Shown here piece by piece: positions 29,201 through 37,919 of a DNA stretch of 64,000 nt. Position numbers and translations under genes: made by a program. Position 1 is the stretch's first letter. Every line of letters begins with the position of its first letter. Under the pieces are notes generated by a model. It saw only the letters and a program-made list of their open reading frames with translations. It was not told the origin of the DNA and ran no database searches. The stretch covers positions 4,344,001 through 4,408,000 of the forward strand of contig NC_018025.1 in NCBI RefSeq assembly GCF_000266945.1, written 5' to 3'. This stretch comes from Desulfomonile tiedjei DSM 6799. Its GTDB lineage: Bacteria; Desulfobacterota; Desulfomonilia; Desulfomonilales; Desulfomonilaceae.

Positions 29201-29237
29201 GGCCCGGCAATTCAGCGCTGGGCCTTTTGATTTTGTT
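29201..29237 (+). terminator. Rho-independent terminator after the aldolase gene
   Basis: GGCCCGGC (29201-29208) pairs with GCTGGGCC (29217-29224, one G-T pair) around an 8-nt loop, followed by TTTTGATTTTG. It lies 32 bp after the stop. Confidence 0.85.
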
Positions 29238-29263
29238 CGTTCAGGCGCATCCGTCACGTCATA

Positions 29264-29350
29264 GGAATTGCCAAAATCAATGTCCGGTTGAAGATTGGAG
29301 TATTGGTGGGTGCCGTGCTTTCGTGCCGACACATCTTCAATCTGATCGAT
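29264..29350. repeat. 5' half of a type B repeat, running into a coding start
   Basis: TAGGAATTGCCAAAATCAA, GGTGGGTGCCGTGCTTTCG and CACATCTTCAAT.TGATC.ATGA match the left half of the copies at 47873 and 49084. Homology stops at about the ATG of the glycosyltransferase (29349), which lies in the ATCAATGA-like segment of the repeat. Confidence 0.7.
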
Positions 29351-30215
29351 GAGCGTAATGATGCCGTTTGTTTCCGTAATCATCCCGACGTACAACCGTG
29401 CCCACCTGGTGCAGCGGGCAATCCGTTCGGTGTTGTGTCAAAGTTACACCGATTACGAGATCGTCGTGGTTGACGACGGATCGACCGATTCCACACATGA
29501 GATCGTGCGGGAAGCTTTTCCTGAAATTGCGGTTATTACGCAACTCCATGCCGGTGTTTCTGCTGCACGAAACAAGGGAATTCAGCACAGTACCGGCAGG
29601 CTCCTGGCGTTCCTGGATTCGGATGACGAATGGTTGCCGGAAAAGCTCTCGAGACAGGTGAATCTCTACGGCTCGAATGGAACAGAGTTTATTTGTCATA
29701 CCGACGAAATCTGGATGAGAAACGGAGAACCCGTCTCCCAGAAAGGTATTCATCGTAAGCAAGGCGGAAAGTTCTTCGAGCGGGCTCTGGAACGCTGTCT
29801 CATCAGCCCGTCATCTGTCATGATTTCCCGTGGCCTGTTGGACCAAGTGGGATGGTTCGACCCGGAGCTCCCAGCAGCGGAAGATTATGACCTGTGGCTG
29901 CGCATAACCGCTTTTCATTCTGTGGATTTCGTTCCGGAGAAGCTTGTCGTCAAACATGGCGGCAGTGGAGATCAACTCTCCATGACTACGCAGGCGATCG
30001 ACATTTTTCGGATTCGCGCAATTACGAAAATTCTCGCGAACGCTGATCTGCAACCGGAATATCGCCGGGCTGCGGTAAAAGAATTAGTCCGCAAGTGCCG
30101 CATTGTCGCTCTGGGGTGCTCAAAACGAGGAAAAGAACACGAGGCTGATACGTACCTTGAACTGGCTCGATCATACACAAACAGCGATGGTGAACCCGAA
30201 TGCAGTGGATCTTGA
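29349..30215 (+). CDS. Family 2 glycosyltransferase
   Basis: A 288-residue GT-A glycosyltransferase. The N-terminus FVSVIIPTYNRAHLVQRAI is followed by the nucleotide-binding VVVDDGSTD (about residue 37) and by AFLDSDDEWLPEKL (about 97, the metal-binding acidic motif). A later PAAEDYDLWLRI segment holds the likely catalytic base. There is no membrane segment. Sugar and acceptor are unknown. Possible starts are ATG 29349, 29358 and 29361; the first lies in repeat-derived DNA. Its last 29 bp overlap the ParB-domain gene. Confidence 0.85.
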   Translation: MSVMMPFVSVIIPTYNRAHLVQRAIRSVLCQSYTDYEIVVVDDGSTDSTHEIVREAFPEIAVITQLHAGVSAARNKGIQHSTGRLLAFLDSDDEWLPEKLSRQVNLYGSNGTEFICHTDEIWMRNGEPVSQKGIHRKQGGKFFERALERCLISPSSVMISRGLLDQVGWFDPELPAAEDYDLWLRITAFHSVDFVPEKLVVKHGGSGDQLSMTTQAIDIFRIRAITKILANADLQPEYRRAAVKELVRKCRIVALGCSKRGKEHEADTYLELARSYTNSDGEPECSGS

Positions 30216-31101
30216 CGATGTAACGTACCTGATCCCGCATTTTTCGGATATCGATCCTCTCAGAAAGTCCATCGAGCGGGTTGGACTCATCAATGCGCCC
30301 GTCGTGCAGATGTCCCCGAGTGGCGTGATAATTCCCGTGATGGGACGTCGCCGCATGCAGTGTTTGCGCGAATTGGGGAAATCCGAAATTCCTGCAAAGG
30401 TGTTGCCAAAACATATGCCCGTAGCCGACGGATTCGCTCTGGCTTTCTGGGACAACGCAGCGCATCGGAATTTCGATCCCGCAACCCGAGCATACATTGT
30501 GAAACGCCTGCTGGAGCTGAATTCAAGAGAGACCATTGCGAGCGATTTCCTGCCCGTTTTAGGGGTTGCTCCCAAGGGTCCGAGACTCGAGCTTCTCAAA
30601 CGCATCGGGAGCATGGAGCACTCTGTTCTGAAAGCACTCGCCGATGCGAGGATCAATGAAAAAACGGCAGCGCTCCTCTGCGATCTGGATTCCCACGATC
30701 GTATTCGGCTCCTGGAATTGATGGAATCACTTCATCTCAATACCAACAAAATATTCGAGGTCATAAGCTGGCTCGTGGACCTTTCCGTTGTCAACGAGAA
30801 GACCATAGACGAATTGCTTGCCCGGCAAGAAGTAGGATGCATTCTAGCGGATGATTCACCACTGGTCGAACGGGCAGAACGGTTCCGCAACCTTGTCAGA
30901 TCATGGAAATTTCCTGAATTGGTTTTGCGAGAACAGGAATTCCATGCCTGGGCGAAGAACATTGCTCAACCCGGAATATCCGTGCGCCCTACTCCCATGT
31001 TCGAGAATCCCCAATGCGTGGTAGAGGTACATGTACATTCATTGGATGAAGCGGAATCAGTGGTTGATGCACTGAAGCGGAAAGAGGAATCGAGGCCGTG
31101 A
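30187..31101 (+). CDS. ParB/Spo0J N-terminal domain protein
   Basis: A 304-residue protein whose first 80 residues look like a ParB/Srx nuclease-fold domain: NPNAVDLDDVTYLI, PLRKSIERVGLINAPVVQ and GRRRMQCLRELG (resembling the GxRR motif of ParB). A helical region follows (about 85-200) where ParB would carry its HTH. The C-terminal part is not typical of chromosome-partitioning ParB, and no parA or parS is visible. I chose ATG 30187. It overlaps the glycosyltransferase by 29 bp and the following radical SAM gene by 4 bp (GTGA), which indicates coupled translation with the latter. Confidence 0.72.
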   Translation: MVNPNAVDLDDVTYLIPHFSDIDPLRKSIERVGLINAPVVQMSPSGVIIPVMGRRRMQCLRELGKSEIPAKVLPKHMPVADGFALAFWDNAAHRNFDPATRAYIVKRLLELNSRETIASDFLPVLGVAPKGPRLELLKRIGSMEHSVLKALADARINEKTAALLCDLDSHDRIRLLELMESLHLNTNKIFEVISWLVDLSVVNEKTIDELLARQEVGCILADDSPLVERAERFRNLVRSWKFPELVLREQEFHAWAKNIAQPGISVRPTPMFENPQCVVEVHVHSLDEAESVVDALKRKEESRP

Positions 31102-32267
31102 ATTTCCCGATTCAAGAAATCTGGATAGATACGGAGGCTGCAGATGCTTCCCTGACAAAGAATATCGTCAGGAAATTCCCGCAAGCCAAAGTCATTGAAA
31201 CAGATCAGAAAAATGCCTCACGGCTCATGCGGGAACTGGAATTGGCTGCGGATCCGTTTTCCAGGGGCAAGAAGATTTTACGGCTTATCAGGCATAGAGG
31301 GGTTTTCGTCAAACCGTGTCCCGGCACCCCGGAATACGTCTGCTGCGGTCTGAAAATACTGCATGTGGGCCAGGGATGCCCGATGGATTGCCGGTATTGC
31401 GCTCTCCAGGCTTATTTCAATCGGCCGGTTTTGGAATTGTTCGTGAATGTGGAAGATCTCTTCTCTGACCTCACACAGTATCTAAAGCAGAACGGGGACA
31501 CTTTCCAGAGACTGTGCACCGGCGAATTCACCGACTCGCTGGCACTGGATAATCTTACCGGATTGGCACCGCGTTTGGTGGAATTCTTTGCATCCGTGCC
31601 AAACGCTTCGTTGGAGATCAAGACGAAGACCGATGCGATAGATCCGCTCCTCGATGTCGATCCGAAGGGGCGTGTGATTATGGCCTTCTCAGTGAATGCA
31701 CGAGGGATCACCCGGCGCGATGAATTGCGGGCTGCTCCGCTGCAGAAAAGGCTTGAGGCAGCGCTTCGGACGCAGAAAAAAGGATATCTCTTGGCATTCC
31801 ACTTCGATCCGATCGTTCCCCTCCAGGGATGGTACGAAGAGTATAGCTCAACGGTTGATTCGATTTTTCGTACGGTCGATTCCAGTCGCATTGCATGGAT
31901 TTCTCTGGGTGTTCTCAGGTTCGTTGCCGGTCTCAAAGAAGTGGCGGAAGCCAGATTCGGAAAAATACCGTACTTTCATGATGGTTTCCTCAGAGGCCTG
32001 GACGGCAAATGTCGCCTGCATGCGGATCGTCGCATCGAGGTTTACAGCCGCGTGGCGGACCGCATCAGAAGACATGCTCCGGATGCACGTATTTACCTGT
32101 GCATGGAATCGCCCCACGTTTGGAAAAAAAGCCTCGGCATAGACATGCAGCACGATCGGGATTTGGAAGCTTATCTCAATTCAGCCCTGCAGAAGGAAGT
32201 AAGACCGAATCAGGGAGGAACTTCTTGTAAGAAGTTCCTCCCCGAACCCCACCTCAAGAACTTTTAA
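31098..32267 (+). CDS. Spore photoproduct lyase-like radical SAM protein
   Basis: This 389-residue protein has the [4Fe-4S]/SAM motif C94-x3-C98-x2-C101 in QGCPMDCRYCALQAYF, and, further on, SLGVLRF (about 275) and IYLCMESPHVWKKSLG near the end, all features of the SPL family. SPL repairs a UV-induced thymine dimer in spores by radical chemistry; the organism need not sporulate, so the substrate here is open. The GTG start overlaps the ParB-domain stop. The last 18 residues (from QGGTSCKKF) are encoded by repeat DNA that supplies the stop. Confidence 0.82.
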   Translation: MNFPIQEIWIDTEAADASLTKNIVRKFPQAKVIETDQKNASRLMRELELAADPFSRGKKILRLIRHRGVFVKPCPGTPEYVCCGLKILHVGQGCPMDCRYCALQAYFNRPVLELFVNVEDLFSDLTQYLKQNGDTFQRLCTGEFTDSLALDNLTGLAPRLVEFFASVPNASLEIKTKTDAIDPLLDVDPKGRVIMAFSVNARGITRRDELRAAPLQKRLEAALRTQKKGYLLAFHFDPIVPLQGWYEEYSSTVDSIFRTVDSSRIAWISLGVLRFVAGLKEVAEARFGKIPYFHDGFLRGLDGKCRLHADRRIEVYSRVADRIRRHAPDARIYLCMESPHVWKKSLGIDMQHDRDLEAYLNSALQKEVRPNQGGTSCKKFLPEPHLKNF

Positions 32268-32345
32268 CACTCGCAGGAACGCGAATTTCCTTGTCGGAAA
32301 TTGGCGTTCCTGCGAATGCTATAAGTTCCTTGAAGGTTTGGATGG
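32213..32345. repeat. Composite nested-hairpin repeat, type C (truncated copy)
   Basis: Begins with the stem GGAACTTCTT/AAGAAGTTCC and CCCC, then CCCCACCTCAAGAACTTTT, a middle hairpin (CGCAGGAACGC..GCGTTCCTGCG around AATTTCC/GGAAATT), and an AAGTTCCTTGAAGG return arm. The same order occurs at 50774 and 60387; the third hairpin of those copies is missing here. It overlaps the end of the SPL-like gene. Confidence 0.8.
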
Positions 32346-32432
32346 CGGACATTCGTTTCAATGAGATCCACCCAATGTTCGCTCTTCCAAGCGCTGTAGA
32401 GTATTACTCCGCGAATTGCCTGAGTATCCGAA

Positions 32433-33665
32433 ATGGAAAAAGTATCAGAAAAGTCTCTTGAACAACCCCGCTCGTGGAACACCCATGCGCTGCTCACCCG
32501 CATGGCATTGGATGAAGATCATGAATCCATGCTGAGGAGCCAGGTTCAGGTCACTGCAATTGAAGAATTCTTTACGCGGGCACAGGACGACATTGCCCGG
32601 TCGGCAAAGTTGTTCAGAGATCTGGTGAGCGAGAAAACCGGCTGTAAGTCGATCGAGACGAAACTATCTTCACATCCGTCAGCGACTCAAATTCTCGAAA
32701 CGCTCAGACTCAACCCCACGTACATGTTTTCGTACGTCCGAATCCTCAGACCTGAAGAGGTTTCCCCCCTCACTCTCCACGACCCCGGACGAAATGGACC
32801 TCCGGGAGGTATGTACGTACCGACTGCTCAGGGGACTGACATTTCGGTAATTGATATTTTGTCGACGTATGCTGACGAGCCGGATTGGGGAATGGACCAG
32901 AATCTGTTTCCTATTGACGAATATGGATTTGGCAAGGCACCCTTTGGAATGGAAAGGGGCAAGAGCTCTCAAGCTCCGTTTCATATGGCATTCTTGCACG
33001 AGCACGTCATGGTCGGGAGAATTGTGCCCGATCTGAAGAAGAGTTTCATGTCCGAGCGTATTACGTTCTATTTTGCCCTTGCACGGATAGCGTTTTCTCA
33101 TGGGATACACTATTGGGGATGGCGTTTCACAGCCTGGGCCATGCATTATCTCCAGGATCTTACGCAACCGTATCATGCAAAAGCATGGCCCGTAGTAATC
33201 CGGCCACTCATAGCTCCCGGGTTTTTGCTTTCCAAGGTTGCGAATCGCACGCTGAATCTCGGACTTTACCTCAAGAATCATCATCTGCTCTTCGAGGCAG
33301 TCATTCATTTCATGTTGAATAAAATTGTGAAAGAAGATCCACCCCATCCGTTCAGGAGCGCTCTCCTGGACGAAAACCATCTTGCTTTCGGCAATCTTGC
33401 ATTACTCATGGCAGGATGCTCTGACTTTGCTGCAAACCATGCCGGCATGATCGATTCACTTCTGGTCCGGCTGATATTGGGCTCCAGTTGGAAAGACCCT
33501 GAATATTTTTTCGTGCAGGATCGCGATTTTCACGTCGAGACTCTTCTTCCTGAAGTCTCGATTGCGCGGCCGCATTTATTGGATCAATTTGTCGAACTCG
33601 TGAGCAAATGTCTGGCCGTTACCGGACAGGTCACCAGAGACGCCGTGCGCTCCGCTTCTCATTGA
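32433..33665 (+). CDS. Putative zinc-dependent phospholipase C / P1-nuclease-fold protein
   Basis: A 410-residue mostly helical protein, not firmly identified. It begins with WNTHALLTRMAL (W15, H18), and contains AWAMHYLQDLTQPYHA near residue 237, resembling the HxxxD..PxH metal motif of phospholipase C and S1/P1 nucleases. Other His-rich stretches (FLHEHVMVG, SHGIHYW) could supply ligands. No signal peptide is present, unusual for that family. It lies 165 bp after the SPL-like gene on the same strand. Function is inference from motif spacing only. Confidence 0.6.
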   Translation: MEKVSEKSLEQPRSWNTHALLTRMALDEDHESMLRSQVQVTAIEEFFTRAQDDIARSAKLFRDLVSEKTGCKSIETKLSSHPSATQILETLRLNPTYMFSYVRILRPEEVSPLTLHDPGRNGPPGGMYVPTAQGTDISVIDILSTYADEPDWGMDQNLFPIDEYGFGKAPFGMERGKSSQAPFHMAFLHEHVMVGRIVPDLKKSFMSERITFYFALARIAFSHGIHYWGWRFTAWAMHYLQDLTQPYHAKAWPVVIRPLIAPGFLLSKVANRTLNLGLYLKNHHLLFEAVIHFMLNKIVKEDPPHPFRSALLDENHLAFGNLALLMAGCSDFAANHAGMIDSLLVRLILGSSWKDPEYFFVQDRDFHVETLLPEVSIARPHLLDQFVELVSKCLAVTGQVTRDAVRSASH

Positions 33666-33718
33666 GCGATTCCAGACACAATTCTGGACTGATTTCATAC
33701 CAGTGCGCGTTCAAGAGT

Positions 33719-33829
33719 AATCCCGCCATCGGCGGGAGCAAATCCGGGACCGGCATGCCTCCGAAGCGAAGTCAGCCACGCCAAGGCGTGGCGTTCGTAG
33801 CGAAGGAGATTTGCCGGGACCGGCAAATA
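33719..33829. repeat. GC-rich multi-hairpin intergenic repeat
   Basis: Contains ATCCCGCC ATC GGCGGGA (33721-33737), GCCACGCC AA GGCGTGGC (33775-33792), CTCCGAAGCGAAG with a matching TTCGTAGCGAAGGAG, and ATTTGCCGGGACCGGCAAAT (about 33809-33828). Such stacked palindromes are typical of non-coding interspersed repeats. No gene lies here. Confidence 0.7.
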
Positions 33830-33869
33830 ACAGGTTTCTCAATATTCCCTCTATGAAAGCACATTGGTA

Positions 33870-34100
33870 TCATGCAGCGTCCGAACGGTCGGAAGATGAG
33901 CCGGATGCTCGTGTATCGTCCTGCTTCCAGATGGGCGCCATCAGTCGCGTCATGGCGTCGATGTGCTCCCTGAGCCATTTGTCTGAAGGAAATCTGCCTC
34001 TGGAAACACTGTTGCGCATCTCCTCCACGAGCGGATGTTTCGGAAAGCGCTTTTGAAATTCCTCGTAAGCTGCGGTAAACTCACGGAACAGAGAGGCCAT
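33870..34100 (-). CDS. Small hypothetical protein
   Basis: A 76-residue frame starting at ATG 34100 with AGGAG 6 nt upstream (reading MASLFREFTAAYEEFQKRF). It is amphipathic and charged, with no Cys, no membrane segment, and an Asp/Ser-rich tail. No family is recognised. A convincing Shine-Dalgarno sequence makes expression likely. It stands alone, between repeats and close to the IS insertion. Confidence 0.6.
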   Translation of the reverse strand: MASLFREFTAAYEEFQKRFPKHPLVEEMRNSVSRGRFPSDKWLREHIDAMTRLMAPIWKQDDTRASGSSSDRSDAA

Positions 34101-34218
34101 CACTATCTCCTGATTATAAACGCTTTGTTTCTCAACCTACTTATCTATAGACTCTAAAATTAACATTAGGTTTCATGATTTTTATATTGTGATTATTTTT
34201 GTTTTTATCAAAATTACG

Positions 34219-34405
34219 GCAGATGTCAGACTTTTTGTCCGATTGCGAAATGCGCTTCTCGGAAATCGGTAGGTGCCGTGCCTCCGTGCCGGCACATTTC
34301 TCATAACAAATCGACCAGTTCGGCCCGGCAGAGACGCCGGTGCCCTACCGTTTCTTATAAAGGATAGGGTGCCTAAAAGTTCAGAAATTATCTCAACTGC
34401 TGTAT
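34219..34405. repeat. Interspersed palindromic repeat, type A copy, interrupted by the IS
   Basis: Matches the copy at 10402 through GTCCGATTGCGAAA, ATCGGTAGGTGCCGTGCCTC, AAATCGACCAGTTCGG, GATAGGGTG and TCTCAACTGCTGTAT. The sequence resumes beyond the IS at 35892 (AGCTGTTATCG), as judged by the uninterrupted tail at 41694-41750 (TCAACTGCTATATAGCCGTTG). Confidence 0.8.
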
Positions 34406-35891
34406 CTATAGTTTCGCGATTCTTGCATGGTCGAGTCCGCGCGTGGAGCGCGGGCCGTTGAGTTTTTCGAACTTATTGATTCGGCTGGCTTTCGAATAAA
34501 TTCTCAGCGAGAAATGACTCCTTCGAGCTGCTGCCAGCATGTCTGAAAAGGTGAACGACTTTTTCCGGCAGTACCAGGGAGCCGGGTCGGCAACGAGGTT
34601 CTTTGCAGTGACGAATTGCCCAACGAACCAAAGCACTACAAAGCAGTAGGCCCAGTAAGCAAACATAGGGGCACGGGTTACCGAGGTCTCTTTCCGACAC
34701 TGAGGTTCAGCCGCACCCAGGAGGTTCTTGGTCTCTCGATTGGTCATCTCAATGCTAAAGCGTGCAGCGTAGCGCTCGATAATCTGCTGTGGTGCAGCCT
34801 GAGGGTCCGTATCGAAAAACACCATATTGGCATGGTGGCCGGCCGGGTCATGGCACAACACGATCGAAAGAGGCTGTTGCCCTGCGCTATGATACCATAG
34901 CGCCGTGAACTGATGTATCAGGAGCTTAGTTTGTTTTCCATAGCAGAAGACCCTAATCTCATTCCACCCCAGATTGGGGTCCTGGAACATCGTTTCCAGG
35001 GAGGGCAGTCGAGCGCCTCTCTTGCGAGGTCTGCCCATCACTGTAAATGGAGCAGGTTCCAGCACAGCGAACAAAGCTGCATCCTTTCTCAGCCTCCCTG
35101 TAATGTGCACATTCTTGGGTCGTGCTTTGAGGATGGTATCGCAGCAGTATCCCAGGTCGAACACAATTCTCAGTCTTTCTCCCTCTTGGAGCCATGAATG
35201 AGTCAGATTTATAAGATCCAATCCAAGTTCGGGTTTTGTCTTGTAGGGCAGGCTCTTGGGATTAAACTTGGCCTTTGGCGGCCACCAAAGGCGGGCAGCG
35301 TATGGCAGACAAAACATGCGATCGCTGATGCCGGGAAGGCGAATCGCCAGTCCTATGATGACAAAGCACACTCCATACCCCTTTTGCTTAGTATGCTTTG
35401 GGAGTGAACCATCATGCTGCCAGCCCGCGCCACAGATCTTCTTGCCAGTGTGCTTGTTCAAGGTGTCGTCAATCACCACAAGGATCTCGATCCCTTCTGC
35501 AATCAGCGTTTCTACCAACATTCTGAAGACGAAATAGGAGACAAAGTCAGTCTCCCATCGTCCCTTGCCGAGGAATCGGTAGATGCTGGCGAAGTGCTTG
35601 GATTCATGGAGTCTCATGGTCAGAATCACCTGGCTGATAGTGTGCTTGCCCATAGTGAGCACCCAACCGACCACCAGCGCAACGAAGATACGGAAACTCG
35701 GTGCGCTGAAACACGCTCTGAAATGAATCTCGTCAATCCCGAACGGATCTGGTATAGATCTCTTCAACTGGCGTTCCTCCTTCCCAGAATCTTTCACAAA
35801 ACCGGGTATGTGCGGAACGCCTTATTTTTTCAAGGATTATCTCACCATCTAACCGTCCAGAATACAAAAAGGGCGAAACTATAGGCTGTAT
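34399..35891. mobile_element. IS4-type insertion sequence, copy 1, with 7-bp target duplication
   Basis: The element spans 34406-35884 (1,479 bp), bounded by perfect 12-bp terminal inverted repeats CTATAGTTTCGC. It is flanked by the direct repeat GCTGTAT at 34399-34405 and 35885-35891, a 7-bp target duplication. It carries one transposase gene reading leftward, whose stop codon TAG is part of the left terminal repeat. It has inserted into a type A repeat. Confidence 0.92.
34406..35767 (-). CDS. Transposase (DDE, IS4-type), copy 1
   Basis: A 453-residue transposase. DDE residues appear as VVIDDTLNKH (first D), RIVFDLGYC (second D) and YAARFSIEMTNRETK, which fits the IS4 signature Y(2)R(3)E(6)K exactly. 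I chose the TTG at 35767-35765 because AAGGAGG sits 8 nt upstream, giving MKRSIPDPFGIDEIHF; a GTG at 35797 is the other option. No frameshift is seen, so it may be active. The family could also be called IS701-like. The protein is identical to copy 2 from the TTG on, as far as I can read. Confidence 0.9.
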   Translation of the reverse strand: MKRSIPDPFGIDEIHFRACFSAPSFRIFVALVVGWVLTMGKHTISQVILTMRLHESKHFASIYRFLGKGRWETDFVSYFVFRMLVETLIAEGIEILVVIDDTLNKHTGKKICGAGWQHDGSLPKHTKQKGYGVCFVIIGLAIRLPGISDRMFCLPYAARLWWPPKAKFNPKSLPYKTKPELGLDLINLTHSWLQEGERLRIVFDLGYCCDTILKARPKNVHITGRLRKDAALFAVLEPAPFTVMGRPRKRGARLPSLETMFQDPNLGWNEIRVFCYGKQTKLLIHQFTALWYHSAGQQPLSIVLCHDPAGHHANMVFFDTDPQAAPQQIIERYAARFSIEMTNRETKNLLGAAEPQCRKETSVTRAPMFAYWAYCFVVLWFVGQFVTAKNLVADPAPWYCRKKSFTFSDMLAAARRSHFSLRIYSKASRINKFEKLNGPRSTRGLDHARIAKL

Positions 35892-35943
35892 AGCTGTTAT
35901 CGAAAGTCTTGACGGAATCCAATGCCTGCAATGGGAAGAATCA

Positions 35944-36021
35944 GTAGCGCCGGCGTCCCTGCCGGCGATAACTTATTGCTTTGTTTGGTGAATTGTTCGC
36001 CGGCACGGAGGCCGGCGCTAC
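35944..36021. repeat. GC-rich inverted repeat near the hydrogenase operon end
   Basis: GTAGCGCCGGCGTCCCTGCC (35944 on) and GCACGGAGGCCGGCGCTAC (to 36021) form two long complementary arms around an A/T-rich loop of about 30 nt. The arms resemble the GGTAGG.GCCG.GCCTCCGTGC core of types A and B, so this is a related short form. Confidence 0.75.
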
Positions 36022-36151
36022 CAATTGCTGGGAACTGCTCTTCACAATCCGTGATTACTTTCGAGAATCGGTATAGATGAACGAGAGGGCTGTGACCTGC
36101 AAAGCATGATGAGCCGGAACAGAAGATGCTCGAGGAGTCGGACGCAAGAAC

Positions 36152-36180
36152 AAAAAAAGGCGACCCGAAGGCCGCCTTTG
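36152..36180 (-). terminator. Rho-independent terminator of the hydrogenase operon
   Basis: On the minus strand AAAGGCGGCC, a TTCG tetraloop, and GGTCGCCTTT are followed by TTTT. This is a strong textbook terminator 20 bp after the large-subunit stop. Confidence 0.95.
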
Positions 36181-36199
36181 TGCGAGGGGAACGAACTGA

Positions 36200-37864
36200 C
36201 TAAGAAACTCGGAACTTGTATACTTCGTTCGTCTTGGGATCTATCACGTGGACAGCGCACGCGATGCAGGGGTCGAAGGAGTGCACTGTACGCAGGACTT
36301 CCAACGGCTTCTTGGGATCGGCAACCGGTGTACCGATAAGAGCGTTCTCAACGGGTCCCTTCTGGTTCTTGCCGTCACTCGGACCAAGGTTCCAAGTAGA
36401 AGGCACCACTTGCTGGTAATTCTTGATCTTGCCCTTTTCAATGTTAACCCAGTGTCCGAGGGAACCGCGTGCCACGTCATTCATGCCTGCACCCTGGCCA
36501 TTGGTGCTCTCATCCATTTTGTACGGCGTGAAGGTTTTGGTGTCACCCTTCTTGATGTTCTCGACGAGTTCCATAGTCCACTTTTCGGCAGCCTTGGCGT
36601 TGACGAGGCACTTGATGCCACGAGCGGCAACTCGACCGAGAGTGGAGAACAGTGCATCAGGACCGACTTCCAGCTTCTTCAGGACGCCATCCACGGTGTC
36701 TTTGATCTCTTTGTTTCCGCCAGTGTAGGATACGAGACACTGAGCCAGAGGACCGACTTCCATGACCTGTCCGTCGTATCTGGGTGCCTTGATCCAGCTA
36801 TACTTGCCGTCTTTGGACTTGGTGTCGGGAACAGCGCCTTTGAGCTTATCGCCCGTGAGAGGCTTGGTTTCTCCGACTGAGGGATGCAGAGGTTTGTCTC
36901 CCTCATACCAGGACCGGGTCACTTCTTCGGTGATTTTCGTGGGATCGACCTTCACGAGTTTCAATTCGCCATTGACGATGGCGCCGCGCGGGAAATAGAA
37001 GCTGTCGGGCTCGACATCGGACTGCGGGAAGTCGCCATAGGCGAGAAAATTCTTGTTACCGCCGATCTTTGCCCAGTCCTTGTAGAAAGAAGCCACTGCC
37101 AGAAGGTCCGGAATGTAGACTTCTTCGATGAATGCAATTTGCTCTCTCAGCAGGAAGAGATACTGAGAAATGCGGTCAGCATTGAGCTGCTCGGCAACGG
37201 TGACTCCGCCGGGAAGATGTCCTTGAAGATGCGGGTTCTTGGCACCCCAGATAGCAGTCATCTGAGCGGCAAAAACCTGCTGGCGCAAGTTATCCAGGTA
37301 ATGGCCGACTGCCATCAGGTTGGCTTCCGGGGGAAGCTTGTATGCAGGATGTCCCCAGTATGCGTTTGCAAAGGGTCCGAGTTGTCCGGAATCGACGAAA
37401 GCCTTCAGTTTGCCCTTGAGACCTTCATAATATTTTGTGGTCTGGGGTCTTCCACTCACTGCACCGGACAGATCCGAAGTCTTCTTGGGGTCTGCGCTGA
37501 GCGCTGAAACCACGTCGACCCAGTCGAGAGCGCACAGTTGATAGAAGTGCACCGGATGATCGTGCATGTTCTGAGCAGCATGGGTAAGATTTCTTACCAG
37601 CCGTGCATTGGTCGGGACCTTTATCTTCAGGGCATCTTCAACCGCCCTGACAGAAGCGAGTGAATGCACCAGGGTACAAACACCGCAGGATCTCTGGGTA
37701 ATGAGGTGAGCGTCTCTCGGATCTCTGCCCTGGAGGATAATTTCCAGTCCGCGGAATAGTGTTCCGGTGCTCCAGGCGTCTTTCACCTTTCCATTTTCGA
37801 CTTCGACTTCTATGCGCAGGTGACCCTCAATTCGTGGGATCGGGTCAACGACGACTCTTGCCAT
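36200..37864 (-). CDS. [NiFe] hydrogenase large subunit
   Basis: A 554-residue group 1 periplasmic uptake hydrogenase catalytic subunit. Nickel ligands are visible as RSCGVC (Cys60, Cys63) near the N-terminus and DPCIACAVH (Cys533, Cys536) near the C-terminus. The maturation protease should cut after His539, removing the 15-residue tail VIDPKTNEVYKFRVS. It has no signal of its own and should be carried across the membrane with the Tat-tagged small subunit. It lies 55 bp after that gene. No maturation protease or Hyp genes are adjacent. Confidence 0.96.
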   Translation of the reverse strand: MARVVVDPIPRIEGHLRIEVEVENGKVKDAWSTGTLFRGLEIILQGRDPRDAHLITQRSCGVCTLVHSLASVRAVEDALKIKVPTNARLVRNLTHAAQNMHDHPVHFYQLCALDWVDVVSALSADPKKTSDLSGAVSGRPQTTKYYEGLKGKLKAFVDSGQLGPFANAYWGHPAYKLPPEANLMAVGHYLDNLRQQVFAAQMTAIWGAKNPHLQGHLPGGVTVAEQLNADRISQYLFLLREQIAFIEEVYIPDLLAVASFYKDWAKIGGNKNFLAYGDFPQSDVEPDSFYFPRGAIVNGELKLVKVDPTKITEEVTRSWYEGDKPLHPSVGETKPLTGDKLKGAVPDTKSKDGKYSWIKAPRYDGQVMEVGPLAQCLVSYTGGNKEIKDTVDGVLKKLEVGPDALFSTLGRVAARGIKCLVNAKAAEKWTMELVENIKKGDTKTFTPYKMDESTNGQGAGMNDVARGSLGHWVNIEKGKIKNYQQVVPSTWNLGPSDGKNQKGPVENALIGTPVADPKKPLEVLRTVHSFDPCIACAVHVIDPKTNEVYKFRVS

Positions 37865-37919
37865 TTTTTTGCTCCTTTTGAAAGGTTTACCTCACTGGAG
37901 GGCTTCGAAAAGTTCGTAT

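Noticed and set aside
30187-31101. Chromosome or plasmid partition locus (ParB)
   Set aside because: No parA, no parS-like 16-bp palindromes and an atypical C-terminus; only the N-terminal domain resembles ParB.
34616-35884. Plus-strand open frames inside both IS copies
   Set aside because: They are antisense to the transposase and occur identically in both copies only because the IS is duplicated.
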